Assembly (NCBI GenBank): GCA_037355855.1
Contig: CM074765.1
Span: 4,340,001 to 4,404,000, forward strand
Origin: Pseudo-nitzschia pungens
Lineage: Eukaryota > Bacillariophyta > Bacillariophyceae > Bacillariales > Bacillariaceae
DNA length: 64,000 nucleotides
Direction: 5' to 3'
Both the position numbers and the translations under genes were made by a program. A model generated the notes under the pieces. That model made no database searches, was not told where the DNA came from, and saw only the letters and a program-made list of their open reading frames with translations. Positions 40,660-52,750 of the stretch are shown piece by piece; the first letter of the stretch is position 1, and each line of letters begins with the position of its first letter.

Positions 40660-42281
40660 TTACTGATAACGCCTTTTCTGTAGTAGTGCAACATCTTGGT
40701 AAGGGATCGATACCATTCGAATCATGTCAGAGGACGATACGGGTGACATTGCGCCGGTACCATCGGACTCTGTTACCACCGTCGAGTTTGATATCGATGT
40801 CGACAGCGGTGCGGACGACTCCGGGAGCATGGGGGTTGGATCGAGATCGATGCTGTCCATCGTATCCCAGAAGTGATCGCAGTTGTTGGTATTGTTACTG
40901 TTCATGTTTGCGTTCTCAACGTTATTGTTCTGGAAATTGGTCGGTATGCAGGAGGGCATTAGTTGCGGTAGGCACTGCTGTTCTTGATGCTGCTGCTGCT
41001 GCTCTATGATTTTGGAATGCAAGGTTTGCATCTGCAATCGTAGCAGTCGACATTTCTCTTCTTGTAGTTCCAATTGATGTTGTTTCAGAGCTTCCAGTCG
41101 CCGGTATTCGTTGGGCATTTGACGATTTGGTTGCTGCAGCTGCATGAAGTTTAGATTCTCTTGCTGCTGCTTCTGATGGAACGTGAGCATGCGATTGTTG
41201 GCATCGTTGTTACTACCATTGCAGATATTGTTCTTCACCAGATTCTGCTCGTATCCCAACGGCATCATGCCAAATTTGTTATCGAGGGAAGAATCGTCGG
41301 AAATTTCGTTGACATTGTTACTGTGTTGGCTAGAGTCACTAATGGTGTTGATATTTCTGTCGCCGCTATTGTTGTTGTGAGACAGGAAGTCAGCTTCGGG
41401 GAAGGGCATGTCGGCGAGCGGATTTGACGAAAAGTTCAGCAGGCCTGTGTCATGTGTCTGGGGTAATGTATGCAAGGAAGTACCAGATCCCGAACTATCG
41501 TCGATGGTATATGGTTGGAGCTGTTCGGGGGAATTGAAGAGGAACCCTTCGAAAGCGCCGTCGTTGTTCCCTAAGTTTGTGCCCATGCCCATCGAGAAAC
41601 TTTTCCTTTTCGAGAAAACAGCGTTTCGCCCAATGTTCATGGCATGCTTGGTGGAATTAACATCTGGAAGACTATTCGGCTTGGTGATGCTGAGTAGTTT
41701 CTGTCTTGTATTGGTATTCTTGGAAACTTTCTGGACCAGCTTGCTCCTCGACCCTCTCTTTTTCACCTTGGTGCGGACCATGAAACGGCACATGTTTGGT
41801 TTGCCGCGGACCAAAAAGTCGTGTGTGTATGATCCAACAGTGCCTCCATCACCGACCGCTACGCGTGTGAACCCGTAGATATTTACTGTACAAATACGGT
41901 ATTGTTGAGATAAATACATGTAATTGATACATGAACAGTCGTACACTTAATGAGCGAAGGCAACACATGGCAAAAACAGCAAGAAATGAAAAGAAAAAAG
42001 AAAAGAAAACCGATGTTTGTTCCGTTCTACTCACGCTGTCGTTGAAAGCTCTTGTATTGAGTGTTGTTAAAATATTCCTTCATGACTGATTCTTCAAACC
42101 GTTTCGGGTCGTGCACCTTAAAGGCCTTGTTCCCTTGCCATGAAATAACATCTTCGAATTGATGACGTTCGCTTTCTTCCAGCACAATGTGCAGCTTCCA
42201 AGGGAATGCAACTTCCCCGTTACTGCCAATCTCTGATAGGAGTCTTGGTATCGGTGCCATTTTGGATATTATTTTGAACAC
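40660..42281 (-). CDS. Heat shock factor (HSF-type) transcription factor
   Basis: Two exons, 42281-42035 and 41885-40660, joined across a 149-nt intron (C|GTGAGT ... GTACAG|TA) that restores SFQRQLNIYGF, the recognition-helix signature of HSF domains. The total is 490 aa. A second ATG at 42260 (MAPIPRLL) could be the true start. The DNA-binding domain occupies about residues 27-130: FPWKLHIVLEE, DVISWQGNKAFKVHDPKRF, YFNNTQYKSFQRQ, then HDFLVRGKPNMCRFMVRTKV. HSF domains bind nGAAn elements as trimers, and diatoms carry a strongly expanded HSF family. Downstream lies a Gln-rich coiled-coil-like stretch (about 285-345: RRLEALKQHQLELQEEKCRLLRLQMQTLHSKI) suited to oligomerisation, and an acidic/Ser tail that may activate transcription. 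Asn-rich inserts are typical of this genome. An array of CGCG-containing direct repeats lies 640-1150 bp upstream. Confidence 0.92.
41886..42034 (-). other. Intron of the HSF gene
   Basis: 149 nt, GTGAGT donor and GTACAG acceptor, phase 1, interrupting the DNA-binding domain between SFQRQ and NIYGF. Confidence 0.9.
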
Positions 42282-42920
42282 TAATAATGCAAAGGGAGGG
42301 GATAATGATAATACTCAATGACGACGATGGGAAATAATGATGATATGCGGTAAGAGGACGGATAGAAGTAAGATTACTTCTACTTTATGCATATCGTAGT
42401 GGAGGAGCAATCCCTAGTTTTCGTTTTGTGAGCCAATCCTGACAACAATTTCGGCAAGTTATGAGGAGAGTTTGAATCGATAAGATTACAGTACGAAGTT
42501 GAAATACAATTTCATTCTGTCACCTTTTGTTAATGAAATTCTTCCCCAATACACAAATAATTGAACTTCGATTCAGGCTATTCATTTTAGCATACCGGTA
42601 TGTGAAATTTGCTACAATTTATTTCAGAAAATTAGTCTCCGATACTGCAACCTCAGTTTGGTCTCTTTTGACGAAGATTTATGATTGGTCAAAGAAATTT
42701 TAAAAACACTTGATTACGCACGAAACACTCTAGCATCCAATTATTTATACCTCTATGCAACAGAATGTACAATTACATCACAGTTCAATTGTTCTTTGCT
42801 TAATTAAGTCGTCGGAAAAAAAAAAAGATTGATGCTGGGACTAAGTTTCCACAAGCCAAAAGACTTTCCCCAATTAGGATGTACCACTGTTTTGTATCAA
42901 ATGTTTCCTTAATTGACAGG
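42282..42920. other. intergenic, HSF promoter region
   Basis: AT-rich 5' flank of the HSF gene. No obvious paired GAA/TTC heat-shock element stood out on reading; a proper matrix scan was not possible. Confidence 0.4.
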
Positions 42921-43430
42921 TAATTATGGGCTCAACCGCGCGATCGAAAAGCATTTTCGCGCGTTTTAGTATGAAGAACGTTAGTTCGTTTTCAGTCTTC
43001 CATTCATTACCAAGATTCCACTCTGTTGTGGTGACTATTTCCATAAGTAAATTGTGATTAAGGGATCGACCGCGCTGTTTTTGCGCGGTGAGATGCAATC
43101 TTTTTTCTGGTCTTTTTTCGTAGAAGTACGAGTACCAAACCGTTGTTCTTCGTACTGCGTATTAAGCCTTACCTTACTTTCTCAATCTTCATTAGACCAC
43201 CAGTACAAGTATTTCCATAAGCAAATTGTAATTATGGGTCAAACCGCGCGTTTTTCAATGATTCTCGCGCATTTTGGGAATCGCAATGCACGTAAAACCT
43301 CGTTTAGGAGGGATACTAGTTCCATAAGCAAATTGTGATTATGGTATCAACCGCGCGATATTTATTTCTATACTATCGCCGCTATGTTTTTTTCATAAGT
43401 AAAATGCGATTAAGAGGCTTGTCGCGCGAT
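42921..43430 (+). repeat. Array of five CCATAAG...CGCGCG direct repeats with unique spacers
   Basis: Five same-orientation copies of a ~36-bp motif of the form CCATAAGYAAATTGTGATTA then GGG..TCAACCGCGCG, at about 42921-42942 (right half only), 43041-43075, 43213-43250, 43321-43358 and 43392-43429. Spacers of about 35-140 bp differ in sequence, and several copies are followed by a second CGCGC-containing half (ATTTTCGCGCG), giving local dyads. No coding capacity. It may be an iteron-like protein-binding array or a decayed minisatellite. Confidence 0.8.
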
Positions 43431-44647
43431 TGTGACCAATCTTCGCGCGATATCACCCTAGGATCAATGGGAACTACGACATCAACGATATCTCAAGTAC
43501 GTGTCATCTTCATTCCATTTTGTTCTTTTCAGAAATGATACGATGGGGTTTCCAATACATGAAAGAAAGATGTCGTACACGTCATGGTCAGGGAATCCCT
43601 CAATGGAATAACGAATAAGGTAATGACTAATGACGACATGTCCCCGCACTCATAGAAGAGCTTCACTGGGCATTAACATAATAAGAGAATAATATTCAAG
43701 CATGGGGGGGGCAGCATTCTATTTTTGTTTTTCAATTATTTATACTGTGCTTTATTGGTAATACCGTAGTACCGTACACTAAGATAACCTTATTTATCAC
43801 TGAATCTTGGTCTCGTAAATACAACATACTTCTATTTTAAAATATTGTATGCGCGGTACGTACTCGTAAGGTAACCCTAAGGTTACTCCTCAATCGCAAT
43901 TACAAATGTGATCCATTTTCGTTTGTGACGGGTAAGGTAGGTTACCGGTAATGTTACGGTAGGTAAGGAACATGATATTATTGTTATTATTACTACAGTA
44001 CTATTTATTTTCATAATAATATTATTTCAAACAAGACTTTTGCGCGTAAGTTACACCACATCGCGTGTGGCAAGAACCATTTCGCAGGAGATGGCACGGC
44101 ACGGCACGGCACGACACAGAACGACACCCTAGTGATTGCTTAGAGTAGCTGGAAGCGTTCGCACGCCATACGTCCCGTCCCGGCCTTTCCAACCTCGTTT
44201 CGAGAAGCGATGTTCCTGCGAGACAGCGCAACTAGACTCATCACCAGGACACAACCAGGAGTAGCAACACACAGTAGCGCAGACCACGATCTCGAGAATG
44301 CTGCAAACGGTTTCGTTCCAAACTGAGGGAAGGATTGCACGGACGAACTAACGAACGGAACCAACCATATGGTATAGTATTCAATTAGTGTTGAAGTAGT
44401 ACGTACGAGTACAAGCACAGCAGACAAAAATTGGGCAAAGTAGATTATCAATCGTTCTTCTTCTCGTGTATTGTGTTCTCTGTATCGGGATCTAATGGTG
44501 GTTTTCTCGTGTTGTGACAGTGGCAATGGCGATAGCAATAGCAATAGCAGCAATGAAAAGGTCGTGACATGGCAACAAATGACGATTGCGGAAACCAATC
44601 CGGGCAAAATAAAACCTGCTCACTCGTCTCGTGGCCTTCAGCAAGAA
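43431..44647. other. intergenic, no gene seen
   Basis: Contains GTAAGGTAACCCTAAGGTTAC (43867-43887), a GGCACGGCACGG pentamer run near 44096-44112, and no supported reading frame. Confidence 0.5.
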
Positions 44648-46051
44648 TCACGGAGTGCGAGTGTCGGCGAAAGAGTGAGTCGTCTGTTCTTCCTCCTTGG
44701 TTTCGCTTGGCGCGGAATCCTCCTCCGGCGCAACGTGGCTCCCGCTGCCGCCGCCGGGGTTTACCCTACAAGTTTCCGGTGGGATGGTAAACGATTCCGT
44801 GGTCAATGTCGTTGTTGCTGCGGCAGTCGCGGTCGCGGTCCACGCGTGGCCGAACCCGAAAAAGGCCTCCTGGTTGCGCTTGTTTCGTTTCCTCGAGGCC
44901 TTGACATTCGCGTTGCATCGCTGGAGTCTCCGGCATTCCCGGCTCAGCTCACGCTCGTGCAACGCCACGGGGGGATCGACGTGGGAATGATTGGTTGTGG
45001 TGGTGGTGGTGGTGGTTGTGGATTTGGTAGTGCGCTGGGTTTCTTTCGGAGAAAGCCGTTCCCGTTGCTGCTGCTGATGATAGTCGTGTTTCTGGTGTCG
45101 TTCGTGCTGCCGATCGTCGGTGCCGCTCTCACAGGCACCCAAAGTGTTGCTGCCGCTGCTGCTGGAGTAGCCCGTGGGGTCTGTTGCCTGGTTCTGTTGT
45201 TCCATGAGCTGTCGGGCGTGCAGGAGAATGGATCGGCGCTCCTCGGGGGTCAGCCGGAGTTCCTGTGAGCGTTGTCTCGTGGAAGTGCCGTCCTCCGAGT
45301 GACAGGACGACAAAGAAGACGAAAACAAAGACGAGTGGAATGATGATTCGTAATCGTCGACCTTGACTGATTGCTCCTCCGTGTAGGACCATCCCAGCTG
45401 GATGGGACACCCTTCCGTGCAGCAGGGATGATCCCCCAACACCTGGAGGTAGGTTCGAACCTCGCAGTTTCCAAACGAGACGCTGTGACGGTGATGGTGG
45501 GGATGATCGGATTCAGGGTCGTGATTGGGATCGTGATCATCATCGTTGTGCTGCGAGGTGGTGAGGCACGTGGAATCAGCAGTGGTGGTAGCGTCGTCAT
45601 CGTCATCCACCGTGAGAACGGTTTCTTCCTTCGGCAGTGGAGATGACAGAGACGAAGATGATGACGAGGGGCATTCCTTGGCGAGTCGTCGTTTCAGAGA
45701 ATGCCACGAAAAGACGTGCAAGTGGCCAGAATTGGTGTTCTTACGGCTGGAATGGTTGCCACTGTCATCGTGGAGATCCTCGTGATCATGGTGGTGCTCG
45801 TGGTGATGGTTCTTGCCACATCGGCCGTTCTCATTACCGTTTGTAATGTGCCGCGGTAAGTGGAGGCGCAGGAGCACGGAGTTTATGTTGGGTAGCAATC
45901 TGCGCCGTCCCATGGTTCTACGATTGCGAATGTTGAGTTCGGTATGCTTTTGTTTCGTTTCAATTCGTGGTGGGAAATGTGCAGTAGAGTGCTTGGCAGT
46001 GGAATCCAGAGCAGCAGAAAGTATCAACGAGACAGCTTTTGTAGGCAGCAA
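44648..46051 (-). CDS. His/Asp/Ser-rich hypothetical protein with conserved VRTYLQVLGDHP motif
   Basis: 467 aa as the longest frame; the ATG at 45913 (MGRRRLLPNINS) is an equally good start because the first 46 residues are featureless. Function unknown. After a His/Asp tract (about 80-100) and an acidic/Thr region comes a compact segment, VSFGNCEVRTYLQVLGDHPCCTEGCPIQLGWSY (about 192-225). I recognise it as a recurrent diatom motif (V-x-F...V-R-x-Y...L-G-D-x-P...G-x-P-I-x-L-x-W) without a known role. A helical Arg/Glu stretch (LTPEERRSILLHARQLMEQQ, about 267-286) follows, then Gln and Thr tracts and a basic region KASRKRNKRNQEAFFGFGHAW. Nuclear or cytosolic is a guess. An ATCCA microsatellite lies just upstream (46085-46110). 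Confidence 0.65.
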   Translation of the reverse strand: MLPTKAVSLILSAALDSTAKHSTAHFPPRIETKQKHTELNIRNRRTMGRRRLLPNINSVLLRLHLPRHITNGNENGRCGKNHHHEHHHDHEDLHDDSGNHSSRKNTNSGHLHVFSWHSLKRRLAKECPSSSSSSLSSPLPKEETVLTVDDDDDATTTADSTCLTTSQHNDDDHDPNHDPESDHPHHHRHSVSFGNCEVRTYLQVLGDHPCCTEGCPIQLGWSYTEEQSVKVDDYESSFHSSLFSSSLSSCHSEDGTSTRQRSQELRLTPEERRSILLHARQLMEQQNQATDPTGYSSSSGSNTLGACESGTDDRQHERHQKHDYHQQQQRERLSPKETQRTTKSTTTTTTTTTNHSHVDPPVALHERELSRECRRLQRCNANVKASRKRNKRNQEAFFGFGHAWTATATAAATTTLTTESFTIPPETCRVNPGGGSGSHVAPEEDSAPSETKEEEQTTHSFADTRTP

Positions 46052-47024
46052 GAGCCGAATGAATCAATGAATACAATACAACGCTTCAATCCAATCCAAT
46101 CCAATCCAATCAACAACAAAACCGTTGTTGCTGTTGCTTTTGCTGCTGCTCAGGTATTCTCGTTTGTCGGATCTGCTCGTTGAAGTATTTGTAGAGTGGA
46201 CTTATCATGAAAGGCAGTTCTGCTCGAGTGAAAATGGAGTTGGTGTTGTCTTTGACTAAAAGATGTTCTTCACTACCCTTTGTGCTACAGATGATGGGTT
46301 TGTGAAGTAAGCAAACGTTTTTGGTGTGAAGAAGCGGTGTGCCGTAACTTACTCGTAAGGGTAAGCCTTACGAGTTAAAAAAATGCTTGTAGTGTGCAAG
46401 TTGAGGGAGGAAGAAAACGAAGCCAAAAGCGTTCGCGAGCAAGAATAACCACGAAGAAAATTATTGCATGGCACAAAAAGTAAGAGAATCATCGTACGAG
46501 TAATGGTACGGTAAGGTTAGTCAGCACGAGTAGTTTCGTACTTCGCAGTTACTTCGTACAGTAAGTTACTGTACTTCGTACTTCGATTAGTTACTTATGC
46601 AAATCCCATCACTTTGTTCTACGAGTAAGTCACGTACTTGCACAACGTGCCGTCGAAAAAACTCACTACACAACCAAAACGGAAGATAGAAAACGTTCGT
46701 AACTACGAAGTACGTAACTTACTACGAAGTAAAATTAGTAGAAGTAATTAGTAGTACGTACTACGTAACCTTACATAAATTAGACCGCTCGGTCATCGGA
46801 CGAAAACGAAAGAGAGAGAGATGGGAATGCAACATACCGGTACGGTTTGCGACCCAACGAGACTTGAGTACTAGTAACCTTACCTGTTACAAGTACATAA
46901 GCTTACCGTACAAATAATAATAGTAAAGTGCATAACCTTACCATGTAAACCTTACTGGTTGCATCACGAAATTGCGGTTCAGCGAATTCGCACCCAACCA
47001 TACCCGCAAATTCTACTTCCATAA
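46052..47024. other. intergenic, no gene seen
   Basis: ATCCA pentamers at 46085-46110. Dense TACGAAGTAC/GTAACTTACT strings at 46490-46780 and GTAACCTTACC near 46873. No frame supported. Confidence 0.5.
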
Positions 47025-47940
47025 TGAGTCTGCGGGAAATCATGTTTTTCTACAGTTCGTCCTCCAAAAAACATGTGTTGAGGGAATCGAAACTACATTT
47101 AAGGGAAAAAAAATAAAGAAATTCCCGCAGAAGCAGAAGAAATTCCCGCAGAAGCCAAAAACGCTCCCGTAGAAGCCAAAAACGCTCCCGCAGAAGCAAA
47201 AAACGCTCCCGCAGCTGAGGGAAAAAGAAAAAATTCCCGCAGACACCAATTTTGAACGAAAAAAAAATTGGTGTCTGCGGGAATTATTTTTTTTTCCCGC
47301 AGGCTGCGGGAAAGTGCCCAAAAAATTGGAGCAAGCTTAATTACACTGGAGTAAGATTAAATACACTGGATCAAGCTTAAATAAATTGGATCAAGGCTTG
47401 AATATACTGGAGCAAGCTCAAACAAAGCCGTTGGTGGCCAGCGCCCGGAGCCTAGCGTTTCCGACGTGGCCATTGACGTAGGCCCACCGACGTGGCCATT
47501 GACATAGGCCCACCAACGTGGCCATTGACATAGGCCCCCCGTCCCGACAGAACGTTCCCGCAGCGTTAAAAACATTCCCTCAGAGTTAAAAACGTTCCCT
47601 CAGCCTTCAGAACGTTCCCGCAGAAGCAAAAAACGCTCCCGCAGAAGCAAAAAACTTCCCTCAGCCTGAGGGAAAAAAAATAAATTCCCGCAGCCACCAA
47701 TTTTGAACGAAAAAAAAAATGGTGGCTGCGGGAATTTATTTTTTTTCCCTCAGCTGCAGGAGTTTTTCATTTTTAGGGAGAAACGGTAATTCTTGAAGGA
47801 AAATTTTTACAACCGGGAATTTATTTTTTTTGCTTCTGCGGGAATTGCTTCATTTTTTTCCCTTAAATGTAGTTTCGATTCCCTCAACACATGTTTTTTG
47901 GAGGACTAACTGTAGAAAAATATGATTTCCCGCAGACTCA
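47025..47940. mobile_element. 916-bp foldback element with ~115-bp inverted ends
   Basis: The left end begins TGAGTCTGCGGGAAATCAT and the right end is its inverse complement. Matching continues for about 115 bp with a handful of mismatches: shared TTTTTCTACAGTT, GTCCTCCAAAAAACATGTG, TTGAGGGAATCGAAACTAC, ATTTAAGGGAAAAAAA and ATTCCCGCAGAAGCA. Inside are tandem CGCTCCCGCAGAAGCAAAAA-like units, two perfect hairpins (around 47233-47288 and 47682-47746), a TGGATCAAGCTTAAAT repeat (47325-47420) and three copies of CGTGGCCATTGACATAGGCC-like units (47463-47535). No gene. Confidence 0.85.
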
Positions 47941-50900
47941 ATATACGCGCACATACGTATTACAGTAACAATTACTGTACAAGTATTTGCTTGGTTGATT
48001 TGATAGTGAACCAATGGCGTTCGGACGTTCACCAAAAACGACGAAGAGAATGTCTTCCGAAATCATTATCACAACCATAGATGACAAATTAATACTGGTA
48101 AGGTTTACTTTATTATTTTTGTGAATCAAAAAGAGCAATGGAACTGCGGCATGATGTGCATTTTCGCAAACCCGACACGTGCGACTTCGGAATGATTAAA
48201 ATTGTTGCCGAAAGATGCCTTGCTTCGTCCGTTACTAACATGAAAAATGTTGGTATTTCGTGAGGTACAAACCGTCTGTAGCACATAGTGTTACGTTCGA
48301 AGGATGGACGATCTAGAACCAGAATTTCATGAGTTCTCGAGTTGAATCTATGCTGTGATAGCACGCCACGCACGATATTACGCACTACTACTTCGGCAAA
48401 GAACCCATACTAGCATGCGGTATGCGATGGTTCATATTCGATTCGGCGAGCAAGTCGGCAAAACCGCCACATACACTAATCTTACTGTTCAAAAGCAATA
48501 AACATATTATTCGCGGTACACAACGGGTACAAGTACTGTATTTGGACGACTAGTGATGGAACACCGAAATCGGCGCATGCAATATTTGTCGGAGAACTTA
48601 TCGAAGAAAATAGTGTTTGTTCTCTCTTCCTCGAAATATTAGTATCATTGAACGAATTAAGAAAATAGCGATTAGCAAAGGAAACAATTGCACCTGAAGA
48701 AACCATCTGGTCAATCCCGCGCAGCTTAAATACGTTCTGTTTCCTCCGACAAGTGTAGAACGTTCGAGCGATTGTTCCATTCATTCTTCGCTCAAAACAG
48801 CTGCTGTCAACCGGGTAATTTACGACTGGGAGTTCGCGTTGCTCGTGCCGATCGACGCGGCCTATCCGACCGCCAGGTTGGCTCGCAACCTTGTTTTGGT
48901 TTCGAGAGAGATGATTGATTTTGAGAGGGAGAACGCTTCCGGGAATGCTTCGGAAAGAAAGAAAACGCGGGACCAAACCCGCAGTTTTTAAATTTATGCG
49001 ATAGTTGTGCGAATTATCTTGCTTTCTCGGCTGTCGGCGAGCTCGACCTGCCCCGCTGCCATTCCTATGAGTTCGGTTTCGGTGCCGCCGTCATCATCTC
49101 AAAACAAAAGATCAATCAAAACATCAACATCAACATCAACATTAACATGAGCATCATCACCAGCATTATTTTACCCTACGATACCAACATGAGAATCATC
49201 GGAACTCGGAACATCACTCAAAAGTACAAATACTGCTGTTGGTACTAAACAGGAAAAGGTTGGGACCCCCTGAATTGGGTCTGAATGAACTACTATCATC
49301 CAGGCCAGCAGTATAGTAGCTTTTAGAATTCATTCGAGTAATTCGGGTAGTAGAACAAGAAGTTGCAGTTTCTTGTTAGTAGGCGTTAGTAGTATCACCA
49401 ATAAACAACATGACATGATAATACCACTACTACTTTAGAAGGACATTATGGATTTGGGACTCTTTGAGGAAATAAATAATCAGCAAAAAGAACATTCTTA
49501 ATTTAGTGCTGGTGGTTCTGCTTGCAATGCATCTATGGCACATTTTCTAGCTGCTCAGTTCAATCTTGTATGGTCATACTGCTGGTATCACAACGATGTC
49601 ATAAAGAACTTGAATCATTGTGGAAGGAAATTGAGTCAGAACCCTTTTGTTGTAATTTGGGCAACATGAACTCATCACATACTTCAGTCAAAAATTTCGG
49701 GAAAAACGTTCACAGATATTGCAGGGAGCATTCTGAATCAAAATTGGTGATCATCTCCATGATGCTAGTGTTTGACATGATGTGTATCTACCAGTGGAAT
49801 AAAGTTGAAGTGTTCAGCCCACCTTTGATGTCCTTATTGCCGAAAGTGCTGGCATTGTCTATCATTTGGAGGGCATGATCATGTTTGGTGGATATTGGCA
49901 AGGCACGAAGCACAAATTTTAAATCATTATTTGCTCCCAAAATAGTTGGCAGATTTCCTGCTCCTTGGCACATATGAAGTTGGTTTAAATCAATACTGTC
50001 TGTAGCATCTCTTTCTTCTGCTGTACTCAGCACTATCCTAGTACAATTGTATGCAAAGAATGGATTGATTTTGTATTGAAGTATAAGGTACCACAAGGAA
50101 AACAGCTTTCCAAAATTGGAGAGTTGGGGAAGGTTTGTAATGGTGACGTTGTTATCTCCAGTCTATGACATGGGGTTATGCCAACTCTTTTCTAACAAAT
50201 GAAAGGAATAATTGCCATCTGTGGTCTGTGGCAGTTGAGAATAGTCTTACTGCTGGTGCTATTTCTTTTTGCAATTAGTGTTTTTAGTTTTATTTGTATT
50301 GCAAAATTTTGTTGATTTCATCCAAATTTAATACATTATATACTTGAAAAAATGATTACTACAAGTATTTTTTCTCCTGCTACTATTTTCAAAAACAACT
50401 TCCTCCAACATCCTGCTGCACCCATCCATCCCATGAATTCAAAACCACATTTTTTGCATGTATGCCTCATCTTTCGTAGGAGTGTATTGTTGGAACTGAA
50501 TCATCTTTCTTGGTACTCCATATTTATTAAGCGCATTCAGAATAGATTACTATATTCAACTCATGGATGTTTTTACTACTATTTCTTCTTGGTTATATTC
50601 CTATTTCTTCTTCTCCTCCTTCTTGTTTGACAAACTCCAACCTAAAATATGACACACGACCACTACTACTCAATGACAGGTTCTTGAATACCATCAATTC
50701 ATGCAAATGATAAAACATCATTCCAAACTTAAGATTCAAGCAAAGCATCTTCACTCATTTCCCACCATAGCTCGTCCTTCTTTTAGCAAGGGGGTGCCTG
50801 CTGGTGCATGCTGGTGGCAGCACAAGAAGAAGAAGAAGCAATTGCAAACAAATGATTCTTCTTCTACTACTACTACTACTACTACTACTACTCGTATTAG

Positions 50901-52636
50901 TATTATTACTAGGACTAATAGTACCCCCACGACCTTGTCGGCGTGATATTTTGCAAACTTACTGTCCTTCTCCATTGGCGTTGCATTTGAGAGATGGTGA
51001 GCGCTTCTACTACTAGCAGCAGGGGCATGTTGGTAGAAAGAAGTTGATTGCCTCTTGCCTGCTACTACTACTAGTATGTAAGTTACCGGGACAATCCTTT
51101 GCATTGTGAAGAGCTTCCTCTGACACAGAGTCAAGAGTCGTCCAACACACTGCTACTACCGCCAGTAAGGTTACGCGAATACGAGGAGTATGACCACGAT
51201 TACGAGTAACAGCACCGGTAATTAACCCAAGTCACACAAGTTTTTTGTAATAAAAAATGATTGTAAAATTAAAATAAAGATTGATTCGGGAGCGCGGTCA
51301 CGAGTCAGAAGATTGATCATACGGAACGCATGAGTAACCTTAACCTTAAGTGTACGGTACCGAGGTACGTACGTAGATGATGGCTAACAGAAAAGATAGT
51401 CGTCAAAACGGTTTCATACAAATACCGGTAAGATTACCTGTCCCGTAACCTTACCGTTACAATACTCCTACGAGTAATTTTCAAAATCTTTGCGTACGTA
51501 CGAGTAAGGTTACGTACGACTCGAGTCGTGAGAGGGATTTCGGACAATACAGTAATTTGTAATTTTGATGAAAGGGTTCTTTGATTGAGCCCCATACCGT
51601 ACGGTACAAGTAAGACTCGCAATCATTTGGGACGTGCGCAGTCGCAAGTAACCTTACTCGCGCTTATTGGACTTTAGGATGCACGTCCGGCGATGCGATA
51701 TTGAGTAAGGTAACCTTACCGAGCAAGACAGCACGTTCCTACCTTCGAAGTGGCAAGACATAAGACAAGGCATGCGCGGCTCGACAAATTCGGCCTCAGC
51801 ATCGCGTCATCCAATTCCGTTATCGAATCGCCGAATTCAACCGCAATTTCCCGCGTAACGGAAGAAATAATTAGGCCCGACGTTGGACTACGGGGGTTCA
51901 ACCATGGGAGAACCTTCCATTTCCCTTGAGCAACGGAATGAAGGAAGGTATGAACATATTCATAGTATTGATACAAAAAACAAGTAGCATCGAACATGCT
52001 AAAAACAACACTGAGACACACAATGCAGTGGAAAACAACTACAAGTAGAGTTAATTTAACCGTAGTAAGGTTACAGTGGTGTAATTACCGGTATGAGGGG
52101 TGCGTTTAGTTCGGAACCGAAAATTCCTGTCCGAAGATTTTTGCGATAGTACATGTGGTTGTATTGGAAGAGTACGGTAATTATGTGATTGGTTTGCGCT
52201 CTACCGAGGACACCCGATACTTCCCATCGACGAAAACACGGAAGGCAATTGCACTCCATCCAATACCTCTCTTCCCGTACGGTACAAGAGTAAGCCTACA
52301 GGTAATCTTGAGGTTACCGGTAAGGTTACGGTAGGTGCAGTCCATTCCATTCTATTCCATTCCAGAGCAAAACGAAAGAAAACGACAACTCTGAACGATC
52401 GATCGATCGATCGAAGGATTGAACGACGGAACGACGGAACGGAGGTGCTGATCAACCTCCCGACCAGTCCGGATTTGATTCGACAGTCGACAACAGTGTT
52501 CATCCGCGATCCTTTCTTCACTTGAATAAGGTTGGGAGTGGATTGATTCGATAGTTACCCACAAATCTCGACATCATCAACACAACGTCAACGTCAACGT
52601 CTACGTCCCCACCCAACACATTCGTCCTTTTGGTGT
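47941..52636. other. long intergenic region, no supported gene
   Basis: Frames of 60-165 codons exist (for example 48482-48976 minus, 49522-49878 plus, 49788-50096 minus) but lack start context, domains or compositional bias. The 49400-50300 stretch has frames on both strands that may be old element remnants. CATCAACATCAAC repeats lie at 49114-49150 and a TACTAC run at 50868-50892. GTAAGGTTAC-type motifs are frequent from 51160 to 52340, and ATCGATCGATCGATCGA lies at 52398-52414. Confidence 0.5.
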
Positions 52637-52645
52637 TTGTTCCTT

Positions 52646-52750
52646 CCATCACATCACATCACATCACATCACATCACATCACATCACATCACATCACATC
52701 ACATCACATCGCATCGCATCGCATCACATCGCAACGCATTGCATCGCAAC
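52646..52750. repeat. CATCA pentamer microsatellite
   Basis: CATCA units (drifting to CATCG) about 335-440 bp upstream of the plus-strand gene at 53084. A GATTGATT run (52898-52918) lies between. Confidence 0.9.

Noticed and set aside
42921..43430. CRISPR-like appearance (direct repeats with unique spacers)
   Set aside because: The genome is eukaryotic, repeat and spacer lengths are irregular, the repeats are degenerate, and no cas genes are present.
48482..48976. 164-codon minus-strand frame
   Set aside because: No domain, no signal, no compositional bias and no support beyond length; probably chance in this region.
49788..50096. Minus-strand frame resembling an element-derived peptide
   Set aside because: Some protein-like character (DLNQLHMCQGAGNLPTILGA) but no recognisable family and interrupted on both sides.
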